Shown: one piece after another, positions 16,885 through 25,643 of the stretch | Position numbering within the stretch: position 1 is the stretch's first letter | How the letters are laid out: each line of letters opens with the position of its first letter | Assembly: GCA_021793395.1 (NCBI GenBank) | Contig: JAJYSU010000002.1 | Location: 22,766 to 86,765 of the forward strand | DNA length: 64,000 nt | Direction of reading: 5' to 3' | Origin: Actinomycetes bacterium | GTDB lineage: Bacteria > Actinomycetota > Acidimicrobiia > Acidimicrobiales > RAAP-2 | Position numbers and translations under genes: made by a program | Notes under the pieces: generated by a model | Seen by the model: only the letters and a program-made list of their open reading frames with translations | Told to the model about the DNA's origin: nothing | Databases searched by the model: none

Positions 16885-17271
16885 GTGGTGTGGTACCTCG
16901 ATACGTCGGCCTTTCTCAAGTTGTTCGTCACCGAAAACGAGTCATCGGCGATGCGACGTTGGTTCTCATCTCACGATGCCGTCTGGTCGTCCCAGCTGCT
17001 CCACACGGAGTCCCTTCGGTCGGGCGCCCGCCTCGGGATCAACCGGGACGTTATAGAAGACGCGTTGGAATCTGTCTCGATGGTCTTGCCCAGCGTGGCG
17101 ACCTTCTTCACCGCTGGTCGACTGTCGCCGACATCGCTGCGATCGCTCGATGCGTTGCATTTAGCAACCGCGATGGAACTTGGTGATGACCTCGAAGGTA
17201 TGGTCGCGTATGACGATCATCTCATCGATGCAGCACGGGCGGCGTCCATCCACGTGATCACACCGACGTAA
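16885..17271 (+). CDS. vapC: PIN-domain toxin, VapC type
   Basis: A 128-residue Mg-dependent ribonuclease toxin. The four acidic PIN residues are visible: D in VVWYLDTSAFLKLFV, E in HTESLRSG, D in SLRSLDALHLATAMEL and D in VAYDDHLIDAA. Starts at GTG 16,885 (a second in-frame GTG follows directly); the track frame is longer but overlaps the antitoxin. VapC toxins cleave tRNA or rRNA sites; the target here is unknown. Pairing with a Phd-type rather than VapB-type antitoxin is common in actinobacteria. Confidence 0.88.
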   Translation: MVWYLDTSAFLKLFVTENESSAMRRWFSSHDAVWSSQLLHTESLRSGARLGINRDVIEDALESVSMVLPSVATFFTAGRLSPTSLRSLDALHLATAMELGDDLEGMVAYDDHLIDAARAASIHVITPT

Positions 17272-17306
17272 GCCGATACGGGTTACGCGAACATCCACTC
17301 GGCTCG

Positions 17307-17813
17307 TTGGCGTCCCTTCACGTCTCGGCTCGACAGACCAACCTCACCGACGCCGAGTGGTTGGCGACATCGCCGCGCACGGCATGGTGCACCCGAACGT
17401 CGTACCGCCACCCGAGATCCGTGAACTGCGCGAACGGGTCCGTTACCGCACGACCTAAGTCCAGGCGCGCGCCAGGAGCTTCAGCGCCTGGAGACGGTGC
17501 CCCAAGACGCCGGTATCACAGTGGCCCTGGCCCCGGCCGCGTCGGGGGTATGGAGCGTATCGTCGCGCGCCATGATCGAAGCGATGATCAACCGCGAGCG
17601 AGACCCCAGGTCGTGGCCACGATGGCCACGTCACGGCCGCGTGCGAAGATCTCCGAACTCGAGGAGGCCTTGAGTGGGCCCTACGGTTCACCCCACGCCA
17701 CGGTCGCTCGCCAGATGATCGAACCCGTCAACTTCCTCGATCGCTCGAGTGCGACGCTGAGTGCGGGCATCACCGAGCCGCTTACCCTCATTGTGAGGTC
17801 GGAGGCCAGCTGA
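17307..17813 (+). pseudogene. Decayed IS110-family transposase
   Basis: Piecing three frames together gives the IS110 order: TDAEWLA, AHGMVHPNVVPPPEIRELRE, RVRYRTT, then a TAA, VQARAQELQRLE (after a frameshift), VSSRAMIEAMINRERDP, and PRAKISELEEALSGPYGSPH. These match the region between the DEDD catalytic half and the coiled segment of IS110 transposases. At least three frameshifts and one stop are present; neither the N-terminal DEDD residues nor the C-terminal serine domain remain. It cannot be active. Confidence 0.75.
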
Positions 17814-18388
17814 TACCGAAGTTCACGACGCTGCGCCCCACCCCCGTATCGAAGCAGACGTCACGGAGTTGGCGGGGAATCCAATGGAAGGTGCCAATGG
17901 GGCCGGCGTAGCCCTGCACGATGAGCCCGGTCGCCGTGGCCGGGTGACAGCCCCTCGGTGTCAGTCCCGCCACGGGCGTGAGAACCACGAAGAGGGCTTC
18001 GAGCTTTTGATGGCGAGCGATGACGAGTCGTCGGGGCTTGTCGGCGCCGGATGGAATCGACACGTCGTGCGTCGAGAGAATGGAGAGATTCGTGACGTCC
18101 GTCGTGTTTCGCACCGCGCGAACATCGGGCGCGCCCATCAACAGGTGACAGGTGGCTCCCGTGTCGTAGAAGTACAGCGACGAGCTCGTAGGCACGCACC
18201 TGGTGAAGTCCCGTCGTCGTCCTCACCCCGTAGGTCGCATTGGTCAGGGTCTTACCCGCTGTCACCGTAATCTGTGACGCCCCGCACGCGGGATGCGACG
18301 TCGCGGTGTGGGCAGTAGCTGACGCCGCCGCTGAGCACCCTGCAAGCAGTAGTGGCGTCAACACAACGAGCGCGAATGCTGTCGTGTT
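17788..18388 (-). pseudogene. Secreted lipoprotein gene with frameshift
   Basis: The first frame begins near 18,388 with a signal peptide ending in VLTPLLLAGCS, a lipobox with the lipidated cysteine, then ACGASQITVTAGKTLTNATY. Around 18,165-18,200 the coding passes to another frame, SSLYFYDTGATCHLLMGAPD, which runs to SVVNFGISWPPTS. The Cys-to-Cys arrangement (CGAS ... TGATC) resembles DUF4232-like actinobacterial surface lipoproteins. A good start codon is lacking as well. It is transcribed towards the IS110 remnant and overlaps it by 26 bp. Confidence 0.55.
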
Positions 18389-18568
18389 CCCGCGAACTCA
18401 CCACCGTACAGACGTCGTCATCGTTCATCTTCGGTCAGCCCCGAAGGCCGCACGACCTTGTCGTTCACCGCACAGGCGCAGGCGTCGAGCGCAGGCATCA
18501 CCAAGCTCCGAGGATGCCCGACGTCGTCTCGCGTATTCGCCAAGATTGTAGCGTAAACCTCGCCCGTT

Positions 18569-18590
18569 ATTAAGCCGAATTCGGCTTAAT
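18569..18590. promoter_or_regulatory. Orphan perfect 22-bp palindrome
   Basis: ATTAAGCCGAATTCGGCTTAAT reads the same on both strands and sits in an AT-rich gap with no intact gene starting beside it. Such symmetry usually marks the operator of a dimeric regulator; the cognate gene has probably been lost, or the site belongs to the broken lipoprotein 180 bp away. It has no T-tract, so a terminator is unlikely. Confidence 0.55.
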
Positions 18591-18729
18591 CAATGTGTCG
18601 GACCTTGCGCACACACCAACTGCCTGGTCTGCTGGATACGCAATCTCGGCGGTCGGAAAGAGATGAATCGGCGATTTAGACTCCCATTAGTTTACAAAGA
18701 CCACAATCTCCGCTCAACGCCGAACCTGA

Positions 18730-18832
18730 CTATAGAGAGCCACGCGAGACCGAGCGGTACGCGGACCGTGAGCCGGGACGCGCTCCACTGTCGAGATTCT
18801 GAGTGCTGCGAACCAACGACGGTCACGACGGG
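18730..18832. repeat. 103-bp direct repeat, copy B
   Basis: Second copy of the repeat at 16,315. It overlaps the last 10 bp of the DCC-protein gene, including its stop, so this end may be the ancestral location or the DCC reading frame may have gained its terminus from the repeat. Confidence 0.85.
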
Positions 18833-19197
18833 TGACGTCGCGGTACGACTCGACGGTGGCGCGCCACGAATCGGTACGTCGGAGCGGCAATCCACTCGAC
18901 GGGCGGCCACGAAAGAGCTCGACCGACGAGTCGCCACCCGCCGCCCACGGCGATGAGGGCCTGCGCCACGGCACGCGAACCCTCGATCCGACGACCATCC
19001 TCAATCCACCAGGCCGCGCGAGCGATCTCCTCGCGACTCACCACGGTGCCCCCCCGCGCGGTCGCGAACCACTGCTGAGCGTCGACGACACTGATGACGT
19101 CGCCGTCACCAGACGGGCGTCGACGATCGAGCCAGGCTGCGGCCGCCACGCACAGCGAGCACTCGCCGTCGTAAATCAAGGTTGCGCGCGCGCTCAC
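18823..19197 (-). CDS. DCC family thiol-disulfide oxidoreductase-like protein (DUF393)
   Basis: A 124-residue cytoplasmic protein with the family motif ATLIYDGECSLCVAAAAWLD (YDGxCxxC), a thioredoxin-like site, and SRAVAQALIAVGGGWRLVGR with APTYRFVARHR near the C-terminus, all normal for DUF393. Family length is about 110-140, so it is complete. Substrate unknown; proposed roles are thiol-disulfide exchange. The end of the gene falls inside repeat B. Confidence 0.85.
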   Translation of the reverse strand: MSARATLIYDGECSLCVAAAAWLDRRRPSGDGDVISVVDAQQWFATARGGTVVSREEIARAAWWIEDGRRIEGSRAVAQALIAVGGGWRLVGRALSWPPVEWIAAPTYRFVARHRRVVPRRHPS

Positions 19198-19516
19198 GTC
19201 GCCACGCTACCCTTCGACCAACCGCGTCAGTGCAGACGTTCGGCGCATAGCCGTCGCGTCGACACCGATCGAAGCCGACGACCCTCTTACTCACCGACCA
19301 GGGACTGATCCCCGTTGACGCCTCGTCGACGTGCGCCTCGGCGACACGAGTGCGCCACGCGGAGTTCGCCTTTTCTCCACGTCCCGTCACAGGACCTGCC
19401 CCACAGAGAGGGCTCGGCTGGTTCAACCGGCCCAGTGGGCCGCGGCGTTGAGCTCACGGTCGATACTAAAACCACGCTCAGGCACCGCCGCACGACCGCG
19501 CCGTACGCTGAGAACC
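19198..19516. other. 319-bp divergent intergenic region
   Basis: Lies between the DCC gene and the MFS exporter, which point away from each other. Track ORFs crossing it are arginine-rich chance frames. It must contain both promoters but I cannot pick convincing elements. Confidence 0.45.
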
Positions 19517-20773
19517 GTGCAGCGGCGCGTCGCACTCGCGCAGTTGGCGCGGCACCGCGAGCCCGCACTCCTCGTTGCCGGCCAAACGGTGTCAACCTTC
19601 GGCGACGGCGTGGCCCTCGTCGCGCTGACCCTCCTGGTACTCGACACGACCCACAGCGCGAGTCGACTCGCCTGGTTCGCCGCCGCGCGCGTGACCCCGT
19701 TGGTCGCGTTCGTTCTCGTCGGTGGTGCGATCGTCGACCGCTTCTCACGACGACTACTACTCCTCGTCTCCGACGCCTCGCGCGCTCTGCTCACCGCAGC
19801 GTTGGCGCTCCTGATCGCCCACGGTTCACTGGACTACGTCGACCTACTCGTCTTCGCCGTGTGCTTTGGCAGCTTTGACGCCCTCTTCATGCCCGCCATG
19901 ACCGCGCTCACCCCCGAAATCGTGCCGGACGAGCTCCTCGGCGCCATGAACGCAGTGCGGCCGTTGTCGGCCAACCTCGTGGGCAACATGCTGGGGCCCG
20001 CCGTCGGGGGCGTCCTCGCCGCTCAGTCCACGACCTGGGCCATCGGCGTCGACAGCGCCACCTTCGTCGTGAGCGCCGCGACCCTGGCCCTCATGCACGC
20101 CACCCCTCGACCACAGCGGGCCTCGGTATCCACCATGCTCGCTGACATCCAAGGCGGCCTGCGCTACGTCCGCTCCACCGTCTGGCTGTGGACGACGTTG
20201 GCGGGCGTCGCCGTCATCAACGCCTTCGTCTTCGTACCCCTCAGCGTGCTCGTGCCGTACTTCTTGCGTCACAACCTGCACGCGAGCGCCGCCGACGTGG
20301 GCTACTTCTTTGCCGTCTCGGGCCCAGCGGGTGGACTCGGGGCCCTCGTCGCGAGCAACCTCTCGACACCTCGACGTCGCATCCGAGTGATGTGGGGCTA
20401 CTGGATCGCGGGAACGCTGTCGGTCACGATCATCAGTGTGGCGAGCCGTACCTGGGAAGTCATGATTACTCCCCTCGTCGTCAGCTCGACGATGATTCTC
20501 GGCAACGTGATCTGGGAGTCAATGATGCAACGTGAAGTGCCACGCGAACTACTTGGCCGGGCAAGTTCGGTGGACTGGTTCGTCTCGCTTGGACTCGCCC
20601 CGGTAGGACTCGTCGTGTCGGGCGCACTGGCCACGGCCCTCGGCGTTCGTACTTACTTTCTGATACTGGCGCTCATCACTGTCGTGCCGGGCCTAGCGAT
20701 TGTCACCTCTCGACGAATCAACGCCGTTGACGTGGCCGCGGCGCCGTCACCCGAGCACGACGGCGTCACCTGA
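19517..20773 (+). CDS. MFS exporter (MFS_3/EntS-like)
   Basis: A 418-residue integral membrane exporter with about 12 helices. The chosen GTG at 19,517 starts VQRRVALAQLARHREPALLV, directly ahead of TM1; the upstream 62 codons of the track ORF are proline/arginine-rich and unlikely. Family signs are QTVSTFGDGVALVALTLLVL in TM1, the loop VDRFSRRLLLLVSDASRALL (the conserved D-R-x2-RR after TM2) and LTPEIVPDELLGAMNAVRPL. This subgroup exports drugs, siderophores or other small molecules; the substrate is unknown. Confidence 0.82.
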   Translation: MQRRVALAQLARHREPALLVAGQTVSTFGDGVALVALTLLVLDTTHSASRLAWFAAARVTPLVAFVLVGGAIVDRFSRRLLLLVSDASRALLTAALALLIAHGSLDYVDLLVFAVCFGSFDALFMPAMTALTPEIVPDELLGAMNAVRPLSANLVGNMLGPAVGGVLAAQSTTWAIGVDSATFVVSAATLALMHATPRPQRASVSTMLADIQGGLRYVRSTVWLWTTLAGVAVINAFVFVPLSVLVPYFLRHNLHASAADVGYFFAVSGPAGGLGALVASNLSTPRRRIRVMWGYWIAGTLSVTIISVASRTWEVMITPLVVSSTMILGNVIWESMMQREVPRELLGRASSVDWFVSLGLAPVGLVVSGALATALGVRTYFLILALITVVPGLAIVTSRRINAVDVAAAPSPEHDGVT

Positions 20774-20783
20774 CCGCGCTGGT

Positions 20784-21050
20784 TCAACCTAACGGGAACT
20801 GGGGCGCGACCGTCAACGGCGCGACCGCCATCCCAGAACCACGTCGGGCGTGCGCCGGGAAAATCCGGTCGGGGGTGAAGGACCTTCCCTTCATCTCGCC
20901 CTGGCGGCCACCGTGCACTTCTACCCACTCCTGGCCGTTGTGGTGGTTGACGACGTACGCCACGAAGACCCAACGATGGCCTCGACCCGTGTGGCCATCG
21001 ACCACCACGGCGTCGCCGGACACCAACCCCGCCCACCTCGATGATCGCAC
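20784..21050 (-). CDS. Small conserved actinobacterial protein, unknown function
   Basis: An 88-residue protein from the GTG at 21,050: SRWAGLVSGDAVVVDGH, then HRWVFVAYVVNHHNGQEWVE and EMKGRSFTPDRIFPA. It looks like a beta-barrel of SH3-like size and the pattern WAGLxxGDxVxVDG recurs, in my memory, in hypothetical proteins of related bacteria. It converges on the MFS gene with a 10-bp gap. No function is assigned. Confidence 0.55.
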   Translation of the reverse strand: MRSSRWAGLVSGDAVVVDGHTGRGHRWVFVAYVVNHHNGQEWVEVHGGRQGEMKGRSFTPDRIFPAHARRGSGMAVAPLTVAPQFPLG

Positions 21051-21178
21051 AATGTGATTCGGGCCAGTCGACGGGGAGTCTCGCACCACCCCTTTTCTAG
21101 TCCGTTGTGTTCTCGTTCGTCACGCTCGCGGGCGTCGCGTCATGGTGACCGTCACAGTCCTCGCCTACCGTACGGAGT

Positions 21179-21970
21179 ATGCCCTTCACGCAGTCACTGC
21201 CGAGCGCGCTGTCACCGTCGCGACTCGAGGACTTCCAGCGCTGCCCGCGCCGCTACCAGTACGCCTCGATCGAGCGGCGCCGCCAGCCCGCCACCTACGC
21301 GACCGTCAAGGGTCGCGTGGTCCACCAGGTCCTCGAATCACTCTTCAACGTCGACGCCGACGCGCGCACCACCGAGGTCGCGTGGTCGGCGTTACCCGGC
21401 GCTCTCGATGCCGTCCTCTCCGAGGACGTTCGAGCCGACCTCGCCCTCGACGACGAGCTCGCGCGACGACTGCGCGACGACGCCGCGCGCGTCGTCGCGA
21501 ACTACTTCTCCATGGAAGACCCCAGTGCCGTCCGCGTCGAGGGGGTGGAATTGCGCCTGCGCGTCACGGTTGACGGCGCGCCACTCCTGGGGATCCTGGA
21601 CCGGCTCGACCGTGACGACCACGACGAACTCGTGATCGTGGACTACAAGACGGGCTCGCTTCCCTCGCGCTCGTTCGATACGGCCACCTTCGCCAACACC
21701 GAGCTCTACGCGGCGTTGTGCGAGTCGACGCTCGGCGAGCGGCCCACGAGAATCCGCCTTCTCTACGTCACCCACGGGGAGGCCATTGAACGAGCCGTGA
21801 GTGCGGTCGTCATCGACGCGCGAGCGCGCGCGGCGTCGGCCGCGTGGGCGCGCATCACGCGCTACTACGAGGCCGGCCAGTTCCCCGCGACACCGTCGCG
21901 CAACGCGTGTCGCTTCTGCCCCTACACCGCCGTGTGTCGAGAGTCGGGCGTCGCGGTCGTCGCGGGCTGA
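21179..21970 (+). CDS. RecB-like PD-(D/E)XK exonuclease with iron-sulfur cluster motif
   Basis: A 263-residue stand-alone nuclease of the RecB/Cas4-like group acting on DNA ends. The N-terminus SALSPSRLEDFQRCPRRYQY gives the first cysteine, VKGRVVHQVLESLF the catalytic His region, GILDRLDRDDHDELVIVDYK the D and D-x-K active site (VDYKTG), and CRFCPYTAVC the three C-terminal cysteines. Together the four cysteines should hold a 4Fe-4S cluster. No helicase domain is attached. It is not next to CRISPR genes; a repair role is the default reading. The DsbA-like gene follows after 15 bp. Confidence 0.88.
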   Translation: MPFTQSLPSALSPSRLEDFQRCPRRYQYASIERRRQPATYATVKGRVVHQVLESLFNVDADARTTEVAWSALPGALDAVLSEDVRADLALDDELARRLRDDAARVVANYFSMEDPSAVRVEGVELRLRVTVDGAPLLGILDRLDRDDHDELVIVDYKTGSLPSRSFDTATFANTELYAALCESTLGERPTRIRLLYVTHGEAIERAVSAVVIDARARAASAAWARITRYYEAGQFPATPSRNACRFCPYTAVCRESGVAVVAG

Positions 21971-21985
21971 CCGTAGGGTGAGGGG

Positions 21986-22582
21986 GTGACCTCGTTCGAT
22001 CTCTCCTTCGACTACCGCTGTCCCTTCGCCAAGAACATCCACCTCCACGTGCTTCACGCGCTCAAGGGTGGTGCGACCTTCGACGTGCGCTTCGTCCCGT
22101 GGACCTTGAGCCAGGGACACCGGCCCGAAGGAGCGCCCGACGTCTGGGACGATCCCGCGTACGACGGTGACCTCCTGGCGCTCGCCGCGGGTATCTCGGT
22201 ACGCGATCAACAGCCGACGCTCTTTCTCGCGGCCCACGAGGCCCTCTTTCGATCCCGCCACGAGCGAGCGCTACGCCTGGCCACGAGTGACGAGATCGAC
22301 CTCGTGCTCGAACCCCTCGGCGTCGACCTCGCGATGCTGCACGACGACCTGGCGTCGCGGCGTCCTCATCGCGTCATTGGCGAGAGCTACGAGGAGTTCT
22401 CGCACTACGACGCGTTCGGCGTGCCCACCTTCGTCGTCGACGGTGACGCCACGTTCGTACGCTGGATGACGCCGCCCGCGGGCGATCCGGCCACGTCCGC
22501 GGACATCATCGACTCGCTGCTCACTCTGATGCGCTCGCGCGTCGACTTGAATGAGTTCAAACACACCCGGCTGCCCGCCTAA
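21986..22582 (+). CDS. DsbA-like thioredoxin-fold protein (mycothiol S-transferase/FrnE-like)
   Basis: A 198-residue cytoplasmic DsbA-superfamily protein. SFDYRCPFAKNIHLHVLHAL has the single-cysteine C-P-F-A site typical of 2-hydroxychromene-carboxylate isomerase and mycothiol-dependent nitroreductase relatives; FGVPTFVVDGDATFVRWM contains the cis-proline strand. In actinobacteria such proteins often use mycothiol. Starts at GTG 21,986. It probably shares a transcript with the nuclease gene. Substrate unknown. Confidence 0.78.
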   Translation: MTSFDLSFDYRCPFAKNIHLHVLHALKGGATFDVRFVPWTLSQGHRPEGAPDVWDDPAYDGDLLALAAGISVRDQQPTLFLAAHEALFRSRHERALRLATSDEIDLVLEPLGVDLAMLHDDLASRRPHRVIGESYEEFSHYDAFGVPTFVVDGDATFVRWMTPPAGDPATSADIIDSLLTLMRSRVDLNEFKHTRLPA

Positions 22583-22951
22583 TTAGGCCGCGAGGCGACA
22601 CACCAGCTCGGCGAGCGCCGCGACTCCGAGCACGAGCGCCGGGGCCAGCGTCGCGAGGCGATCACCGTGACGTCGGTGCGTGATCACCGCGCCACCCATC
22701 AGAACGACGAGGCCCGCCGCGGCCACCTCATTAACGATGGCCTCAATCGACGATCCCGTCGCGGTCAGCCCCACCACGAGGGCAACCGCCGCCACGATCT
22801 CCAGAATCCCGATGCGTCGGTAGGCATCTTTCGTGAAGTCCAGGTGCGACGCGGCCGCCGAGGTCAACGGGTTAAAGATCACCTTCTGCACGCCCGCGCT
22901 CGCGAAGGCAAGAAACAAGATAAGTGCCAACACGCTGGCAACTGCGGACAT
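22583..22951 (-). CDS. DoxX-like small membrane protein
   Basis: A 122-residue protein with four predicted helices (SVLALILFLAFASAGVQKVI, then IVAAVALVVGL, VAAAGLVVLMGGAVI and the C-terminal LVLGVAALAELV). The first helix ends in AGVQKV, as in DoxX_2 family proteins. I start it at ATG 22,951, which has GGAGTCACC upstream, rather than at the longer track start. Inner membrane; redox or stress-linked in better studied relatives. It abuts the DsbA-like gene end to end. Confidence 0.75.
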   Translation of the reverse strand: MSAVASVLALILFLAFASAGVQKVIFNPLTSAAASHLDFTKDAYRRIGILEIVAAVALVVGLTATGSSIEAIVNEVAAAGLVVLMGGAVITHRRHGDRLATLAPALVLGVAALAELVCRLAA

Positions 22952-23035
22952 GGTGACTCCTTCACGATGACTCTCCACGAGACCCGTTCGACTCTACTCG
23001 CGGGTCACCGGCCCGCCGTTGCACACTCGGACAGC

Positions 23036-23944
23036 TCACGTCCCGGCAAAGTCGATCAGCGCCTCCACCGTCGCGTCGCGCTCCGCGCGCGAGCCCGTAG
23101 GAGCAGCAGAGAACTCGCTGACTCCCGCCTGCGCGAGACGAGATAGTTGCTCGAGGACGTGCTCCCGTGAACCCACGATCGCCACGTCAGCGGGTTCACG
23201 CGCACCCTCACGCGCCATCACCGCCGCGTAGCTGGGCAACGTCGGGTACACGGCGAACGCCTCGTTAATTCGCTCACGCGCCCCCGAGAGGTCGTTGGTC
23301 ACGGTGATCGGCAAGGAACAGACGATTCGCGGCTCGCGACGCCCCACGGCGGCGGCGGCGCGACGGATCTGTGGTACGACGTAGTCCTCTATGGTGTCGG
23401 CTCCGGCCATCCACAGAACGGTGCCATCGCTCACTTGGCCCGCGAGTTCGAGCATGCGTGGTCCGAGCGCCGCGACTACCAGTCCCGGCGGGTCGACCTC
23501 GGTCGGGCCCACGGGACTGGTCACGACCACGTGGAGACGCTCACCCTCCACGTTCACGGGCTCGCCTCGCAACATCGGCGCCAGTACCGCCAGATACTCC
23601 TCGAGAAACGCGACCGGGCGCTCGAAGGAGAGCCCCCACATCCCCTCGACGATGACCTGATGCGACAGGCCCACCCCGAGGGTCAACTTTCCCCCGATCG
23701 CGTCGGCGACCGTGCGCGCCTGCGCCGCCAACATAGCGGGGTGGCGCGGCTGCACCGGAACCACCGCGGTACCGAGATCGAGATCGCGCAGTTCGTGGCC
23801 GACCACGGCGAGCACCGTGAGCGTGTCCGGTCCGAAAATCTGCGACGACCACAGGCTGGTGAAACCCAGGTCACGCCACCGCCGCGCGCGCTCGAGGATC
23901 GTGTCCAGTGACCCGTTGGTGTCCAAACCCATAGCGATGCGCAT
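23036..23944 (-). CDS. LLM class F420-dependent oxidoreductase
   Basis: A 302-residue luciferase-like monooxygenase, starting MRIAMGLDTNGSLDTILERA at an ATG with GAGGAGG upstream. Barrel landmarks: WRDLGFTSLWSSQIFGPDTL, LGTAVVPVQPRHPAMLAAQA (family hallmark strand 4), GGKLTLGVGLSHQVIVEGMW and PIVVAALGP-like PGLVVAALGPRMLELAG. This pattern is typical of the mycobacterial F420-dependent group (TIGR03564-like). Likely substrate is a small organic molecule, unknown. It diverges from purK; only 27 bp separate their starts. Confidence 0.87.
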   Translation of the reverse strand: MRIAMGLDTNGSLDTILERARRWRDLGFTSLWSSQIFGPDTLTVLAVVGHELRDLDLGTAVVPVQPRHPAMLAAQARTVADAIGGKLTLGVGLSHQVIVEGMWGLSFERPVAFLEEYLAVLAPMLRGEPVNVEGERLHVVVTSPVGPTEVDPPGLVVAALGPRMLELAGQVSDGTVLWMAGADTIEDYVVPQIRRAAAAVGRREPRIVCSLPITVTNDLSGARERINEAFAVYPTLPSYAAVMAREGAREPADVAIVGSREHVLEQLSRLAQAGVSEFSAAPTGSRAERDATVEALIDFAGT

Positions 23945-23971
23945 CACGACCTCCTCGACGCTCCCGGTAAC

Positions 23972-25126
23972 GTGTCCGGCGTGTCCGTCGTGCCCCACGG
24001 TAGTTCGCTCTCGCGCGTCGGCGTGGTGGGCGGGGGTCAACTGGCCCGCCTCCTCGGTGAATCGGAGCGACCAGGGATCTCCGTGACGGTTCTCGCGCGC
24101 GACGACGAGCCGGCCATCGCCACCTGCGACGACGTCATCATCGGCGACGCGCGCGACGACGCGGCACTGCGCGCGCTCGCCGAACGCGTCGACGTCATCA
24201 CCTTCGACCACGAACTCGTGGATCTCGACCAGCTAACGCGCCTGGAGTCCGAGGGCGTGCTGCTGCGCCCCGGACCCGGCGCGCTGCGCGCCGCCGTCGA
24301 CAAGTCCTACCAGCGTCAGCTCGTCGCGGAGGCGGGCCTGCCCGTTCCGCGCTTCGTCGTCGCGCGCTCTGCGCGCGACGCGCGCCTGGCGGCGTTCCTC
24401 GACACCGTCGACGCCGCCCCCGTGGTGAAGGCCGCCCGCGGAGGCTACGACGGGCGCGGCGTCGTCTTCGCCACCGACCGCGACGACGCGCTCTCCGCCG
24501 TCCAACGCCTGGGAGACGTCGTCGTCGAGGAGCGCCAGACGCTGCGCGGCGAGGTGGCTCAACTGCTCGTGCGCGGAGCGGACGGACAGGTCGTGACCTA
24601 CCCCCTGGTGACGACGGTTCAGCGCGACGGGCAGTGCGTCGAGGTTCGCTACCCCAGCGACGCGCGACACGACGACGAGGCCGCCACGCTGGCGGGTCGG
24701 GTGGCCGAGCTGATAGACGCCGTCGGGGTGTTGGCGGTCGAGTTCTTCGTCACCGACGCGGGACTGCTGATCAACGAGGTCGCCCTGCGGCCCCACAACA
24801 CCGGCCACTGGACCATCGAGGGCTCGCGCACCAGCCAGTTCACCAACCACCTGGCCGCGGTCACGGGACGGCCCCTCGGGCCCACGACCCCCACGGCGGC
24901 CCACGTCGTGATGGTCAACGTCATCGGCGGGCCCCGGCCGGCGCCGGTCGGCTGGTCGCGCCCGGAGCGACGCGCGGGCCTCGCGGTCCACGACTACGCC
25001 AAAGCCTGGCGCCCGGGACGCAAGCTCGGGCACGTCACGGCGTGGGGTGACGACGCGGCGTCCGCGCGCGTGAGAGCATGGCGTGAGGCGCGGGGCGCGG
25101 GCACCGCCGGTTGGGAGGACGCGTGA
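23972..25126 (+). CDS. purK: 5-(carboxyamino)imidazole ribonucleotide synthase
   Basis: ATP-grasp enzyme that carboxylates AIR to N5-CAIR in purine synthesis, 384 residues. VGVVGGGQLARLLGESER is the pre-ATP-grasp Rossmann loop; KAARGGYDGRGV the ATP-binding loop; LINEVALRPHNTGHWTIEGS matches the family hallmark (usually EIAPRPHNSGHWTIE) with two substitutions (Pro to Leu, Ser to Thr). Start chosen is the track GTG; in-frame GTGs follow, so the N-terminus is uncertain by a few residues. purE overlaps its stop by 4 bp (GTGA), ensuring coupled expression. Confidence 0.95.
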   Translation: MSGVSVVPHGSSLSRVGVVGGGQLARLLGESERPGISVTVLARDDEPAIATCDDVIIGDARDDAALRALAERVDVITFDHELVDLDQLTRLESEGVLLRPGPGALRAAVDKSYQRQLVAEAGLPVPRFVVARSARDARLAAFLDTVDAAPVVKAARGGYDGRGVVFATDRDDALSAVQRLGDVVVEERQTLRGEVAQLLVRGADGQVVTYPLVTTVQRDGQCVEVRYPSDARHDDEAATLAGRVAELIDAVGVLAVEFFVTDAGLLINEVALRPHNTGHWTIEGSRTSQFTNHLAAVTGRPLGPTTPTAAHVVMVNVIGGPRPAPVGWSRPERRAGLAVHDYAKAWRPGRKLGHVTAWGDDAASARVRAWREARGAGTAGWEDA

Positions 25127-25608
25127 ACCCCCGAGTGGGCATCGTCATGGGATCGGCGTCCGATCACCCCGTCATGGTCGCGGCGGGCGAGACCCTGGAA
25201 CGCTTCGGCGTCGCGCACGAGGTGCGAGTCGTGTCCGCGCACCGCACCCCCGACGCCATGGTGGACTACGGCCACCACGCGCGAGAGCGGGGCCTACGCG
25301 TGATCATCGCCGGGGCGGGCGGGGCCGCCCACCTTCCGGGAATGCTGGCCGCGCTGACGACCCTGCCCGTGGTCGGCGTACCCATCGCCCAGGCGCGCCT
25401 CGACGGACTGGACTCGCTGCTCTCCATCGTCCAGATGCCCCGCGGGGTACCGGTCGCGACGGTGGCCATCAACGGCTCGCTCAATGCCGCCCTCGTGGCG
25501 CTGCGCATCCTGGCGCTGAACGACGAGGCCCTGGCCGAGGCCCTGGCCGCGTACCGTGACGAGCTCGCGCACCAGGCCCTCGAGCAGGACCGTACACTAC
25601 CCAGGTAG
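25123..25608 (+). CDS. purE: N5-carboxyaminoimidazole ribonucleotide mutase
   Basis: Converts N5-CAIR to CAIR after PurK. About 161 residues from the GTG at 25,123, whose ribosome site GGGAGGAC lies in purK. All class I PurE motifs are present: [25 protein letters not shown] and [19 protein letters not shown], including the catalytic His of AHRTP. The protein forms octamers in known cases. Confidence 0.96.
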   Translation: MNPRVGIVMGSASDHPVMVAAGETLERFGVAHEVRVVSAHRTPDAMVDYGHHARERGLRVIIAGAGGAAHLPGMLAALTTLPVVGVPIAQARLDGLDSLLSIVQMPRGVPVATVAINGSLNAALVALRILALNDEALAEALAAYRDELAHQALEQDRTLPR

Positions 25609-25643
25609 TCAGTCGACGACTGCGGCCCGGGCTACCTCGCACC

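Noticed and set aside
21179-21970. RecB-like nuclease considered as Cas4 of a CRISPR system
   Set aside because: No cas genes or repeats nearby; stand-alone RecB-like nucleases are common in actinobacteria.
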